From positions 5,766,001-5,830,000 of the forward strand of contig PYIU01000003.1 in assembly GCA_003415625.1 (NCBI GenBank): 64,000 bases of DNA, read 5' to 3'. The stretch comes from Aquanectria penicillioides. Taxonomy: Eukaryota > Ascomycota > Sordariomycetes > Hypocreales > Nectriaceae. The position numbers and the translations under genes were made by a program. Positions 11,995 through 23,708 of the stretch are shown in pieces (positions within the stretch are counted from its first letter, which is position 1; each line of letters starts with the position of its first letter). The notes beneath the pieces are model-generated. The model ran no database searches. It worked only from the letters and a program-made list of their open reading frames with translations, and was not told where the DNA came from.

Positions 11995-14085
11995 TCAATG
12001 ATTGTATCGTCTTCTGATTTCGGCATTAAGACTCTGCATTGTCCGAACTATGGGCAGTATGTCCCTTTGCCCTTTGCACAACAGTTCTGCCTGATCGCCA
12101 AGGCGTTCCAGCGACTTAATGTCATCCATGTGCTGATGGATGTCTGGAGCGCGCAGTATGTCATTGGCCAGATATGAAAAGGCAATGTAGCATCTGTAAG
12201 CGCCAAAGACAGTGACCATGGTCTCGACGTAAGGCATTATGACGAGCAAGCGTCCCATAAGATTGATGATGTGGCGGCACGCATCCATGACGACAGGTGA
12301 CTCGGGGATATCAAGTTCAGTAGTCACGGGCTCGGGAGACGTTGAGTCTAAGACCACCATTTTGCGAAACATGTATACTGCTGCCGTGTACCCAGTCAAG
12401 AGGACATCGGCCACCTCCCAGACTTCTGAATTGCCACTCGGACTATCCGTAATCCAGGCGCTCTGCAAGGGCATCAGCAAGTGTTGGGTAGTATCTGACG
12501 GGGGGACTTTCTTACCAGCTGCCATTGATCAAAGATTTGTAGTATCTCTCGACACAATCCCTCTGTTTTGACCATAATCTCAGTCTTTGTGTCATTCTCT
12601 GGGTCTTCAAGCAGTGCAAAGAAGCGAATAATGACAAGAGTGACACGCGAACTGGCCAAGAATGCGGCAGCTTGGATTCCATTAGGAGGCGGTTGTGAAT
12701 TGGCGTCCAGCCAAGGCAAGTTTACCCTCCAAGCATTGACCGACAGGATGGGTGGTTTGTTTAAAATAAGACGATAGTAGAGATCGATCTGAAGCACTTC
12801 CCAAAACCCCTTTCGATCATCATCACAGTCACACTTGTCATTTTCGGTGCCCCAATCGATGTCTGCACTATCAAGCTTGTGCAAGTTGAGAGTCTGGCAG
12901 TATTCGCATGCGTGTCTAAACATCTTGTACGAGAGTTCTTCATCGAAGAATTGATAGGCAACGCGAGTCTGAAACGTTAGTTTGAATCAATAAAAGGTAA
13001 GCAAATGAATAGCCTTACCATTAACAGAGCTGCTATCAAGTCAGTCATAGTCCCTGTTGCTTCTCGTTGCCATCCGGGAATCGCTCTTAGGCAGGCTAGG
13101 TAGCTCGATCGGGCATAAGCCAAACTGGCATGCGAAGATTCATTACTGGCCCTGAGGGTGCATCCAAGGTAAAGAATACAGTAATAGATGACCAGAATGA
13201 CGGGATCGATATGGATGTGCGGCACCCCGATGATGTCTGGTATTAACTGTATCGTCCTCTTGTCGAGAAGACTGAGGAACATCCATGTTGGTGTATGGGC
13301 GAAGTAGTCTGAACACCGACTGTTAGTCCCGGCGAATAGTTGAGAATGAACGATAGTGTCATACTGCTTAACCAATCCTTGGCCAGGTCAGCTGGGATCT
13401 CGATAGAATCTGTGATGACTGATGCGGACAGGCTGCGAAGCCTAAAGTCCTGAACTTGATCAACAGCATCCTTGAGAATGGTTGTTGCATCTAGTTCGAT
13501 TCGGCGCGGGGTGTCGCATGAGTCAATGCAGCTGGGAGTGTTTACCGTGGCCAGAGAGGGAGAGGTGGAAGGTGAAGTTACAGGGCATGAGATGGTGCCT
13601 GTGATTGATGTTGGTGGAGGGGCGAGACCAGCAGAACGGGCTTCAAGGCGATGAAGTCGGTCCAGGATAGTGGACAAGGTGGCTTCTGAATGAGAACTTG
13701 AACGGAACCGGCCGTAAGCACCACCGAAAGGCATGAGGTGGTAATAATGCAAGCTTACAATGATTCTTCCGCGATGGCGCGGGCGGTTTTCCTCTTGACC
13801 CGTTGCGGGTAAACGCATTCCGCATCATGGACCTTGCACCGACTACATTTGGGCATCAACCTATTGCATCTGACCTATCCCATGGCGAAGGCTATTTGTC
13901 AGTGGGAGAACGTGACACAGGCCTAAAGGAGATAAAACTGACTTTTCGATCTTTGCATCTTGTACACTGAAAAGCACTGGTTAGCTGATGTGATGGGACT
14001 CGAGCCTGGCACTTGGGGCTACAGGGAACAGGGCACGGCCTGAGCAACCTACTGATAGACGGTTTAGCTGCTCGGTATTTGGCAT
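11995..14085 (-). CDS. Zn2Cys6 transcription factor (fungal_trans domain)
   Basis: Seven-exon model: 14085-14053, 13966-13943, 13874-13759, 13696-13365, 13308-13019, 12968-12516 and 12462-11995, giving 571 aa. Phases agree at every junction. The zinc cluster is recovered only after splicing: CTRCKDRK from a 24-nt exon joins VRCNRLMPKCSRC and KVHDAEC. This gives the exact spacing C-x2-C-x6-C-x6-C-x2-C-x6-C. The rest resembles the fungal regulator middle homology region (for example the DPVILVIYYCILYLGC segment). It is a nuclear DNA-binding regulator. It diverges from the PDR transporter at 14955, so it may control that gene. The N-terminal start is the least certain part; an in-frame ATG at 14169 is the alternative. 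Confidence 0.85.
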
Positions 14086-14954
14086 CGCTAGATCCGGCAG
14101 CTGGGGACTAGCAGGGTACACGATAACAGATATGGGCGCGGATCGCGGCTCTGCAAGAGCGGGAAACAACGAGCGATGAAGTTGTCGACGGCTGGTGGTA
14201 TGATGAGCTGACGACGGACTCTCGGCGAAAATAAGTCCGCTGACAGAAGGCTCTGAGCCGACGGCGTTGCCGCCTCAATGCTAACTTCTTTTACGCAATA
14301 GGTTTCTCTATTCGCGGTATTCGGTCACGCCCTGCCCCGGATTTACGGAGCAGCTTTATTTATATGTGGGGGATTCTGTTCAGGTCTGGGCTTACCAATG
14401 GGACGCAGCGGGGGATCTAGTGATGATATTACAAAGACAAAAAGACAAGGGAACTCGTATATTTATTTAGTCAGGTCGAACGGGAAGTCAGCCATTGACC
14501 AAATCTGGCGCACTAACGGAGCTTGGCATCACCGAGCCATGGCAATCTCGAGGGTTAGGGTTATTGACTCAGAGTTTTCATCAACCGTGACGGGGATTCG
14601 GACTCTCAGCAACCGAAAGCCCGTCTAATGTATCCACAGATCCCCACTGACAGACACCGAGAGTGCAAGTTTCGGCATTTCTCCGCTTAAGGAAGGTTTG
14701 TTTTCCTAACTGCTTTTCTTTTTCTTTGCAAAGCCCAGTAATATTCCCAGTGTTTTCGGTGGGACCTCCTCTTGTGATTAATGTACTGGGTAGTTGTTCT
14801 TACGTTTCTTCAATTGTGCTGCTCGTATATAACAAGGCGCCAATTGCCCGCCAATTGCCTCTAGCTAGAATGATCAATCTAAGTTCTGCCGTATCTTTCT
14901 TCTTGCCATACTTGAATTGTGAGCCACCGCGGCGTGAGAGCTTTATAACAAAGA
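14086..14954. other. Divergent promoter region between regulator and PDR transporter
   Basis: About 0.87 kb shared by the minus-strand Zn2Cys6 regulator and the plus-strand transporter. It contains a Gal4-type CGG-N11-CCG site (14599-14615) and a CCGCGG hexamer at 14927-14932, 22 bp before the transporter ATG, which resembles the core of the yeast pleiotropic drug response element. No gene supported inside. Confidence 0.55.
14599..14615. promoter_or_regulatory. CGG-N11-CCG inverted repeat, Gal4-type zinc-cluster site
   Basis: The sequence reads CGG, 11 bases, CCG, extended by one base pair on each side to TTCGG...CCGAA's symmetric arms (14597-14617). This is the spacing recognised by Gal4-class Zn2Cys6 dimers. 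It lies about 340 bp upstream of the PDR transporter start and about 510 bp upstream of the divergent regulator. A role in regulating either gene is inference. Confidence 0.4.
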
Positions 14955-17900
14955 ATGGGAACTGGCCAGCCGGGGGCCATCGAGCCCAGCCGCCTCCACC
15001 ACCCCCAGCTCAGTGGTTCAGCTGCAACCTCATTGACAGCTGCAGGGGAAGAAAAGTGGGTGTCCAATGCCGGCTGTGAGGATCAAGAGGAACGCTCTCA
15101 TGAGGAAGTCCTCGAACTCGCACGTCGCCTCACAACCCAATCACGTGCCGCACCAGGCACCTTGTTTCCGCTCGCTGCCGACGGGCCATTGAACCCAAAC
15201 AGCCCAGACTTCAATGCCCGAAAATGGGCCAAGGCCTTTTATGACCTTCGAACCGACACTTCTGAAGGGAACCCACCAAGAACGACGGGTGTGGCCTTTA
15301 AGAACCTTGATGTGTATGGGTTCGGCACCGACACGGACTTCCAAAAGAGTGTTGGCAACATTTTTCTCGAAGCTGTTACTATTTTCAAGAAACTACTACA
15401 TGACAAGCAGAAGCGTGTAGACATTTTGCGCGATGTGGAAGGCGTCTTACATTGTGGAGAGATGCTTGCAGTCCTCGGCCCCCCAGGCTCGGGCTGTACA
15501 ACGTTTCTCAAAGCGATTGCGGGCGACACCTACGGGTTTTACATCGACGAAGGGGCAGAGCTTAACTATTCTGGCATCCCAACCAATGAGATCCGAACCG
15601 CTTTCCGTGGAGAGGCCATCTACACTGCTGAGGTTGACCAACACTTTGCTCATCTCACTGTAGGAGACACGCTCTATTTTGCAGCGCGCTCAAGATGCCC
15701 TAAAAACATCCCAAATGGCATTACCCGAAACGAATATGCGGAACACCTACGGGATGTTACCATGGCCATGTTTGGCATCTCTCACACAAAGAACACCCGC
15801 GTCGGGGACGATTTCGTGAGGGGTGTTAGTGGCGGAGAGAGAAAGCGAGTCACCATTGCAGAGGCAGCCTTGAGTTACTCACCACTGCAGTGCTGGGACA
15901 ACAGCACAAGAGGCTTGGATAGTGCGAACGCCCTTGAATTCTGTCGGACATTGAGGACCCAGGCGGACGTTATTGGTTGCACCTCTGCCGTGGCCATCTA
16001 CCAGGCATCTCAGGATGCGTATGAGGTTGGTTGATCCATCCGGCGATTATTAAGTTGTCTGATAGTAGACTAACATAAAGATAGGTATTTGATAAGGTCC
16101 TTGTCCTCTATCAAGGACGACAGATCTTCTTTGGCAAGACTTGTGAGGCCAAGGGATACTTTGAGAACCTTGGTTTCGGATGCCCAGAGCAGCAAACCAC
16201 TGCCGATTTCCTTACTTCAATGACCAGCCACAAGGAAAGAATCGTTAGAACTGGCTGGGAGGATAAAGTGCCTCGCTCTCCTGACGAATTTGCGCAAGCA
16301 TGGAAGAAGAGCACTCATCGGGATAGACTCTTGGTGGAGATGGATGCCTATCTTAGCCGTCATCCTTTTGGCGGCGAGAACTACGAAAAAATTTGTCCAA
16401 TCTCGAAAGCTGGACCAGTCCAATTGGCAGAGGGTTAAGTCTCCCTTTACATTGTCATATGTGGACCAAATGAGCCTTACCTTGGGACGGTCTTGGCTTA
16501 TGCTAAAGGCTGACCCCAGCGTCACAATCACTATGCTGCTTTGCAACCTCACCGAGTCACTGTTTGTTTCAAGCCTCTTCTACAATATCCCCGAGAACAC
16601 TGGGGCATTTTTCAAGCGAGGATTTTTGATATATTTCATTATGATGATGAACACCTTCAACAACGTCCTTGAAATCCTTACTCTCTATGCCAAGCGGAAC
16701 ATTGTTGAAAAACACTCCCGATACGCCCTTTATCACCCTAGCGCTGAAGCTCTCTCGTCCATCATCGTTGACATTCCGTACAAGGTTTTCAATGCCATCA
16801 TGATAAACACAATCTTCTACTTCATGGGAAATTTGAAAAGGGAGCCAGGCAACTTTTTCTTCTTCCTCATGGTGTCATTCTCGGTGTCAATGAGTATATC
16901 AATGGCATTCCGTCTCATCGCCTCGCTCACAAGAACCATCGCTCAAGCGCTCGCGCGCGCTTCGATTCTGCTTCTAGCCATTGCGCTGTATACAGGCTTT
17001 GCAATTACTCCGCAATATATGCCAGTGTGGATTGGATGGATTCGATGGCTCAACCCAACGTTTTACGCCCAAGAGAGTCTCATGATCAACGAGTTTTCGA
17101 ACAGAGTCTTCCCTTGCTCTAACTTTGTCCCACAAGGCGCCGGGTATGAGTCGGCTTCTGGAAACTCAAGAGCATGCTCGGTCCAGGGCTCAGTCCCAGG
17201 CGAGGACACTGTTCATGGTTCAACGTACCTCACTTCAGCATATGGATACAAGGACTCACACAAGTGGCCTTACTTTCTTGTCGTCGTTGCTTTTGGAGTT
17301 CTGTTCCTAATTCTCCACCTCATATCCACTGAGTACATCACCGAGGAGAGATCTAAAGGAGAGGTGCTAGTCTTTACTCGCAAGGCTCTTAAGAATCTTT
17401 CACAAAAGGTATCGGGCGATGAAGAGTCCGGTGAGGTTAGCAGAGGACGACTGGATAGCTTTGATAGCCCTGATGAAATCTCAGATGTGGAGAAGCAAAG
17501 CTCTGTGTTCCATTGGAGGAATGTTTGTTACGATGTCAATATTGAGGGAGAGAACCGCCGAATCCTTGATCATGTGGATGGTTGGGTTAAGCCAGGAACA
17601 CTGACTGCTCTCATGGTATGCTACTCCGCAATTGAGAACGAATATTTGCTCATTTTTGGTGTTTTAGGGTGCTTCCGGGGCTGGCAAAACAACTTTGCTC
17701 GATGTTTTGGCTAGTCGTGTGACAATGGGAGTTGTGACCGGCGACATGCTGGTTGATGGGAAACGTCGCGATGAATCCTTCCAGAGAAAGACCGGGTATG
17801 CCCAACAGCAAGATCTCCACGTACATACCTCAACTGTGCGAGAGGCCCTCAACTTTAGCGCACTGCTTCGCCAACCTCCACGTTACTCTCGAGAAGACAG

Positions 17901-19668
17901 ATTAGCTTATGTCGATACCGTTATCACACTTCTGGATATGGGGGAGTACTCTGATGCCATTATCGGTGTTCCAGGAGATGGCCTTAATGTCGAACAGCGC
18001 AAGAGACTAACTATTGGAGTTGAGCTGGCAGCGCGACCCCAGCTTCTGCTTTTCCTGGACGAACCAACCTCAGGTCTTGATAGCCAGACTTCTTGGTCTA
18101 TCTGCAACTTGATGGAGAAATTGACCAAGAATGGGCAAGCTATCCTGTGCACAATTCACCAGCCGTCGGCTATGCTGTTCCAGCGTTTTGACCGGCTCCT
18201 GTTGTTGTCTAAAGGCAGAACCATCTACTTTGGAGATGTTGGCAAGAATTCAGATATTCTTGTTGATTATTTTGTACGCAACGGTGCTCGGGAATGCCAA
18301 GCCGGGGCGAATCCTGCAGAGTACATGCTGGATGTTATTGGTGCGGCTCCTGGTTCTCATACGGACATCAACTGGCCTGAGGTGTGGCAGGCATCCCCAG
18401 AACGTGCCCACGTACAAGACGAGCTTGCAAGATTAGTCGCAGAGGGCAGTTCCGTCGTACATGGGACGGCTGACGATCCATCAAATTACAAGGAATTTGC
18501 CGCCTCTCCAAGAGATCAGTTCGTGGAGGTGACGAAAAGGCTGTTCAAACAGTACTGGCGTAGTCCGGGATATATTTATTCGAAGATTACGCTTTCTGCA
18601 GGTGCTGTGAGTAGACAACTGAAATGTGTCTGGATGGGAGATCCAAGCTAACTATTCAATGCCAGTCTCTGTTTATCGGTCTCACATTCTTTGACGGAAA
18701 GAACACAGAGCGTGGCCTACAGAACCAGATGTTTGGTGTTATGATGATTTTGACTATTTTTACTCAAGTTGTTAACCAAATGATGCCCGCCTTCGTTGCT
18801 CAGCGCACAATGTACGAGGCACGAGAACGCCCCTCGAAAACTTATTCTTGGAAGGCATTCATGGGCTCAACAATTCTTGTGGAGGCAATCTGGAACTCGG
18901 TAAGCTTTCGCAATGCCTTGTGATGGGATAAAAACGCAAATCTAACATTTATTTTTTTCGCAGTTTATCGCGGTGTTGAGTTTTGTTTGTTGGTATTTCC
19001 CAACTGGGCTTTACCGCAACGGCTCCCAGACTGACTCGCTTGATTCACGGAACGCGACTGTGTTTCTGTTCATCTGGCTCTTTTTTATGTTCACAAGTAC
19101 TTTTGCAAACATGATTATTGCTGGATTCGACAGTGATGAGGTTGCCGGAGCCGTGGTCACTCTCATTATGATAATGATTTTCTCATTTGCTGGGTATGTT
19201 CATTTGCTGTTGATATGTTGAATTTTCTAACTCTGTTGGAACAGTATTCTCGCCCCCCCCGAGGAGCTCCCAGGTTTCTGGATATTCATGTATAGAATCA
19301 ATCCGTTTACCTACATCGTGGAAGGCCTTCTCGGTACCGCTATGGCAAATGCTGATGCATCTTGTGAATCGAATGAAGTCATCAAATTCACGGTTCCTAA
19401 TGATACGACCTGCGGCGCTTATCTGAAATCATATATTGAATATGCCGGTGGATACGTGAAAAACCCCGATGCTGGAAATGGAGCTCAGTGCCAATATTGC
19501 ACTATATCTAACACTAATGCCTTCTTGGAAACTAGGGGTGTTAACTTTGAGAATCGATGGAGGGACTTTGGGTTTATGTGGGCTTATATCCTCTTCAATG
19601 TCGTGGCAGCGCTAGCGATATACTGGCTAGCAAGAGTGCCAAAAGTAAAGAAGGAGAAAATGGAATGA
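14955..19668 (+). CDS. Full-size PDR-type ABC transporter (ABCG), one frameshift
   Basis: Six exons: 14955-16025, 16085-17615, 17668-18606, 18666-18899, 18964-19193 and 19245-19668. Introns have CTAAC-like branch sites. The order is NBD1, TMD1, NBD2, TMD2, about 1475 aa, typical of fungal PDR pumps. NBD1 has the fungal degenerate Walker [10 protein letters not shown], signature VSGGERKR and Walker B LQCWDN. NBD2 has canonical [17 protein letters not shown] and [13 protein letters not shown]. These are plasma-membrane exporters of drugs, fungicides and metabolites. Exon 2 contains one extra base in an A run (16386-16391). The first frame stops at 16438, while the conserved [10 protein letters not shown]...SPFTLSY block continues in the next frame. 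The exon sum is divisible by three only if one base is removed. This is either a sequencing error or a recent inactivation. Confidence 0.93.
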
Positions 19669-20294
19669 TTGAGATAGAACTCGGGATGTTAACTTTACAA
19701 AGGGGAAAATATTAAAAGAATATTTGACTGGCACAGTCAGCTACATAACATCAATGTTGCCCCCATATTTTACAACTAAGGGAAAGAATTAACAGTAACC
19801 TACGAATTTCAGTTAAATCCTTTAGCTTAGAACTGAAGCTAATGATGGAGCTAAACTGTTTTTAATCTTTGTGTATATTTGGACCCAGACTGTAGGGATT
19901 TACCATCATCGCCTTAGGTCCTCCTTATTGTAGCTAAAATGTTAGGAAGCAGTTGAATTTGGTGTCGATGAGCTGGCAACGTAGGCTGAGTGTTTTACCA
20001 TAAATAGATGAGATTAAAACTAAATTTACAGTCTTCATACGTTTTTTTACGTGCAAGCTACGCGAGACATCATGTGAATGCGTGCCTGAAGAAAAGTGAG
20101 CTGCGCGGATAGCACGATTGAAAGAATGATGCAGGCGAAAAATTCAAAAACAGAGAGTTGGGCCACTGATAAATGAAAGAAGGGTTTATGTAGGTATATA
20201 AGGGACATCAAACAGTTGATGGGAAAATAAGCAATAGAGACAGTGATGTTCTCCATCAGCTATTAGGTATGATTGCGTTATGTTAACATTGCGT
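19669..20294. other. Convergent intergenic region
   Basis: AT-rich spacer between the transporter and the second regulator, probably both 3' UTRs. Nothing else recognised. Confidence 0.5.
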
Positions 20295-22147
20295 CTACTG
20301 GCTCTCTGATTGAATCAATAGCCGAAGACATTTTCCTACATCCCATAAGTTTAATTTAATGTGTTCCATGATAAAATCTATGTTCAATGAAAATGAGAAT
20401 TGCTTACCTGCAACTTCCCAGCGTGGCGCTAGAAGTGTCAACGCTTCTAGAAGCAGCTGCATTGTTTCAGTAACTCCCTCAGCGATATCGCCCTCCCGAA
20501 TAAACCATTGACACTCAGTTGCAGCATCATAAAGGCCTTGAATAACAAGAGGACTGATCTTTTCCAGATCTCTCGCACCTTGCGAAAGCACACTGCGCGC
20601 GAGAAAAGCGCCTCGAGGACCCATGATCTGTTTTATTCCAACTATGCATGCAGCTTGCATTTTACTCTCCTCGACGAATCGTTGGTCAGTATCGTTAGGT
20701 AGATTACATGCATATAGGTGATAAAGCGCCAGCCTTGCAGAAATACAGAGTGAAATATCGAGGGTGGTAGCCGTCTCGTAACTCATAGGATCTTCGGAAG
20801 ACGTCGAGAGATATTTGTCGAGGGCATCGAGAGTTGAACTTAACTGCAATGCTTCGTCCAAGATTAAATCTCGCGTTCGTCCGGAATTCTGGGTGTTTCT
20901 ATGGACGATAACACGCCCCAGGATATGAGAAACTTGACAGACGCGTGAATATGGACCAATCTCAGAATCCGATAGGAATCCGGTGCTGAACAGAGCCTGC
21001 GTTGTTCCTATTCCGCCTCTGAACCACTCGGCGTCAGTTGTAGGTAGAAGTTCACCCTTTGCTGGCTCGGGGATGGCAAGAGGAAACCCAGTGGGACCTA
21101 GATTGATGAATCTTGGCGAAATCAGTATGCAACAACCCACACTGGAGGATATGTATTCGGGAGAAAACCAACCGTTCAAGTATCGATGTTGCCCACCAAG
21201 TGCGGCGTTCCTCCTCCCAACATGTCCAGGTTGGAGGTGTTTGAAATAATTGTGAGGCGTTTTTGCGGTCATGAATTCCCCTTAAGATTCCAAGCCTAGC
21301 TGCCCGACCTATGGTTAAATAGGCGGCTGGGAAGATGCCGTGACCGATTTCATGTAACGCAATAAGAATAAGAGACTGAAAAAGATGCAGAGAGGCCGGA
21401 GATAGTTCTTCCACAGTGTTCACATAGCTCTTCGCTGCTTTATACAAGCTGGAATATGCCGCTGAAGAATCGCTGAGTTGAGGAGACTCGCAAACTAGCT
21501 TCATGCACAACAACAACGAAGCTAACCCAGAAGTCTCCGCAGGCTGATTGGCTTGAATGCTTTGGTTCAGCCTCTTCCTACTGACGAATGGGAACCAAGT
21601 ATCGATGGAATTGAAATAAGGTTCACATATAGCGTTTGAATCTGCCCCCAGTAATTGCGAGATGTGATGCGGGACTAAATGAAAGCTCTTCAAAGCAGAC
21701 TGAGAAACAGGTTGGAATAAGTCTCGGTCAATAAAAAAAGCATCAGGGAACGAAGGGGCGACTTCATTACCGATAGAGGCAACGGAGGTAACAGATGGTG
21801 CAGACTCGGTTTCGTTTGATGCTCGCGATCCGTAGGGCTTTCTTCTTGCGGGATACTCGCAACTTTTGCCTAGGCGAAGGCACTAGGCGGTTCTGTCAGT
21901 TCGCAGTCAATTGATACATAGTTGTGCGTCAAACCAGTGAACAAGACGGGAGCTCTCGCTTGCACTTCCTCTTCAGGCGGCTGTAGATGAATTAGAGAAA
22001 TTATCGAGGATGGATCCAGGCGGCTCATTCTTACCTGCATGGCCGGCACGCTTGGGCTGCACGCGCCGAGCGATCGGGTGAGGATGCGGGCTCATCGGGG
22101 GACTGACCAACAGAAGCATCGGAGACGGGGAACCCGGGGGAGAACAT
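20295..22147 (-). CDS. Zn2Cys6 transcription factor (fungal_trans domain)
   Basis: Exons 22147-22035, 21980-21935, 21882-21173 and 21111-20408, then 20335-20295 after a probable 72-nt in-frame intron (20407-20336); 537 aa. The zinc cluster is assembled across three exons: CRPCSRLKRKC, KRELPSCSL and CLRLGKSCEYP. Spacing is exactly C-x2-C-x6-C-x6-C-x2-C-x6-C. The middle region WWATSILERFINLG followed by a P-x-P segment and LLPTTDAEW is the classic fungal regulator homology block. The spliced end WEVAGKCLRLL matches the usual R-W-x-V-A-G-x-x-L-R ending better than the unspliced reading does. It is divergent from the dehydrogenase at 22637, so that gene is the obvious candidate target. Confidence 0.88.
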
Positions 22148-22636
22148 TGTGCCGAACCAGGGAGTTAGGAGCTACTGTTTCCCCGATTTATGCCTCTAGA
22201 TGCACGATAAATGCGTCATGAAGTGGCCGAGTCGGTGGCCGTCGTGACGCAGCGGTTGTTGTGAGCGGGGGCGGGAAATCAGAGCGGACAATTGAGCTTA
22301 CACTTGCCGCTCGCGGCCCCACTCCGCTTCTAGACAACCTCAACACCGCAGCGGACAATCCATCATCCAAAGAGCCGCTCTTGCTGTACACGCCCGCTCC
22401 ATGATGCGTAAAATTGACGGAGTTAGGAAGCTGGGAGCTATTTCCTTGGCTTTCTAATATCTATATATTGGGATCATGATCCTCCTGTTCGTAAATCCTC
22501 CTCATCAATCACTCAGCTTTCACACTCAGCCTTGTCACAAACTCAACACTCCTCTACTTCTATTATACACTGCACTGAACTGCATTGCATTGTTCTCTTT
22601 CAATAACTCATAGTAGTCCACCTACCAATCATCAAA
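22148..22636. other. Divergent promoter between regulator and dehydrogenase
   Basis: Contains a direct repeat AGCGGACAAT at 22283-22292 and 22350-22359, both with a CGG half-site, and a TATA-like CTATATATT at 22461-22469, about 170 bp before the dehydrogenase ATG. A CA/CT-rich leader precedes that ATG. No gene supported. Confidence 0.55.
22283..22359. promoter_or_regulatory. Paired AGCGGACAAT direct repeats with CGG half-sites
   Basis: Identical 10-mers at 22283-22292 and 22350-22359, spaced 67 bp start to start, roughly six helical turns. Tandem CGG half-sites suit Zn2Cys6 proteins, one of which is encoded next door. Binding is inferred only. Confidence 0.3.
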
Positions 22637-23708
22637 ATGTCTGACCAGCTCAAGCCCTATGCCCACATCTTCGCCAACCCCAAAGGGCCAGGCGACGCCA
22701 GACCTACTGCTCTTCAGATCATCAAAGATAATGATCTGGTAAACCAGTGGGGCGGAAAGGTTATTCTATTAACTGGCGGCAACACTGGACTCGGTTTCCA
22801 GACTGTGCGTGCACTTCGTGCCACAGGTGCAGACATCTTCATTACATCCAGGACCCTCGAGAAGGGAGAGGCAGCAATTGCTGAGCTCCTGAAGTCCTCA
22901 GAGGGAAGCGGGAGGCTCGAAGCCATCGAAATGGATATGAACTCTCTTGAGTCTGTTAAGAAAGCTGCAAAGACCTTCCTATCCAAATCGCAAAAATTGA
23001 ACGTCCTTGTGAACAATGCCGGTAAGTGTTGGCTGGGTCAAGCATAGATTTGCATCGCTAACACTCGTCCTCAGGAGTCATGGCAATCCCAGAGAGAGCC
23101 GAGACCAGTGATGGCTTCGAGCAGCAATTTGGAGTGAACCACGTAGCTCACTTCACCCTAACTGCTTTGTTGCTGCCCACCCTTCTCTCCAGCTCTACCC
23201 CGACTTCAACTCCCGAGTCGTCGCTCTCACCTCCAACGGCCACAGATACTCTCCACCCAACTGGGACAATATCAACTTAGAGACCAATTACGATCCTTGG
23301 ATTTCTTACGGACAGTCCAAGACTGCAAACATCTGGCTGTGCAATTACATTGACCGCGTCTACGGGCCCCTCGGCGTGCATGCTAATGCTGTGCACCCTG
23401 GTGGCTCTCTTACGGGTCTTATGCAGCACTTGCCCGCCGAAATGCTTGCAGGATGGGACACCAATGAAGTATTGAGAAATTATCTGTCATCAAACGAACA
23501 AGGTGCTGCGACATCGGTTTGGGCTGCAGCTGCAAAGATCCTGGAGGGTATGGGCGGCAAGTATTTGACCGACTGCGGCACTGGTGATCTCGCCAAGGAG
23601 GGAGCGGGAATCGAGGATCCAGGTTATGCATTGCATGCATTTGATGAGGAAGGAGAGAACAAACTATGGAAACTGAGCTGTGAGCTTACTGGTGTCAAGC
23701 CCGAGTGA
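22637..23708 (+). CDS. Short-chain dehydrogenase/reductase (WWOX/retinol-dehydrogenase-like), one frameshift
   Basis: Exon 1 is 22637-23021 and exon 2 is 23075-23708, with a GTAAGT donor and CTAAC branch. The protein would be 339 aa. It has the Rossmann glycine motif TGGNTGLG (about residues 50-57), NNAG after splicing, a catalytic Ser in ALTSNGHR, and YGQSK as the YxxxK pair. It would use NAD(P)H for an unknown substrate. The frame breaks at a CCCC run (23198-23201): before it the frame reads LLSSSTP and then reaches a stop at 23278, while the conserved [13 protein letters not shown]... continues one base over. Adding one C restores the frame, and the exon total becomes divisible by three. 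Either a homopolymer sequencing error or a null allele. Confidence 0.87.

Noticed and set aside
14551..14563. AGGGTTAGGGTTA, telomere-like
   Set aside because: Only two units, expected by chance; no nearby sign of a chromosome end.
20336..20407. Reading the second regulator through its 72-nt terminal intron
   Set aside because: Frame is open either way, but the donor GTAAGC, acceptor GATGTAG and the better C-terminal match WEVAGKCLRLL favour splicing; kept as probable only.
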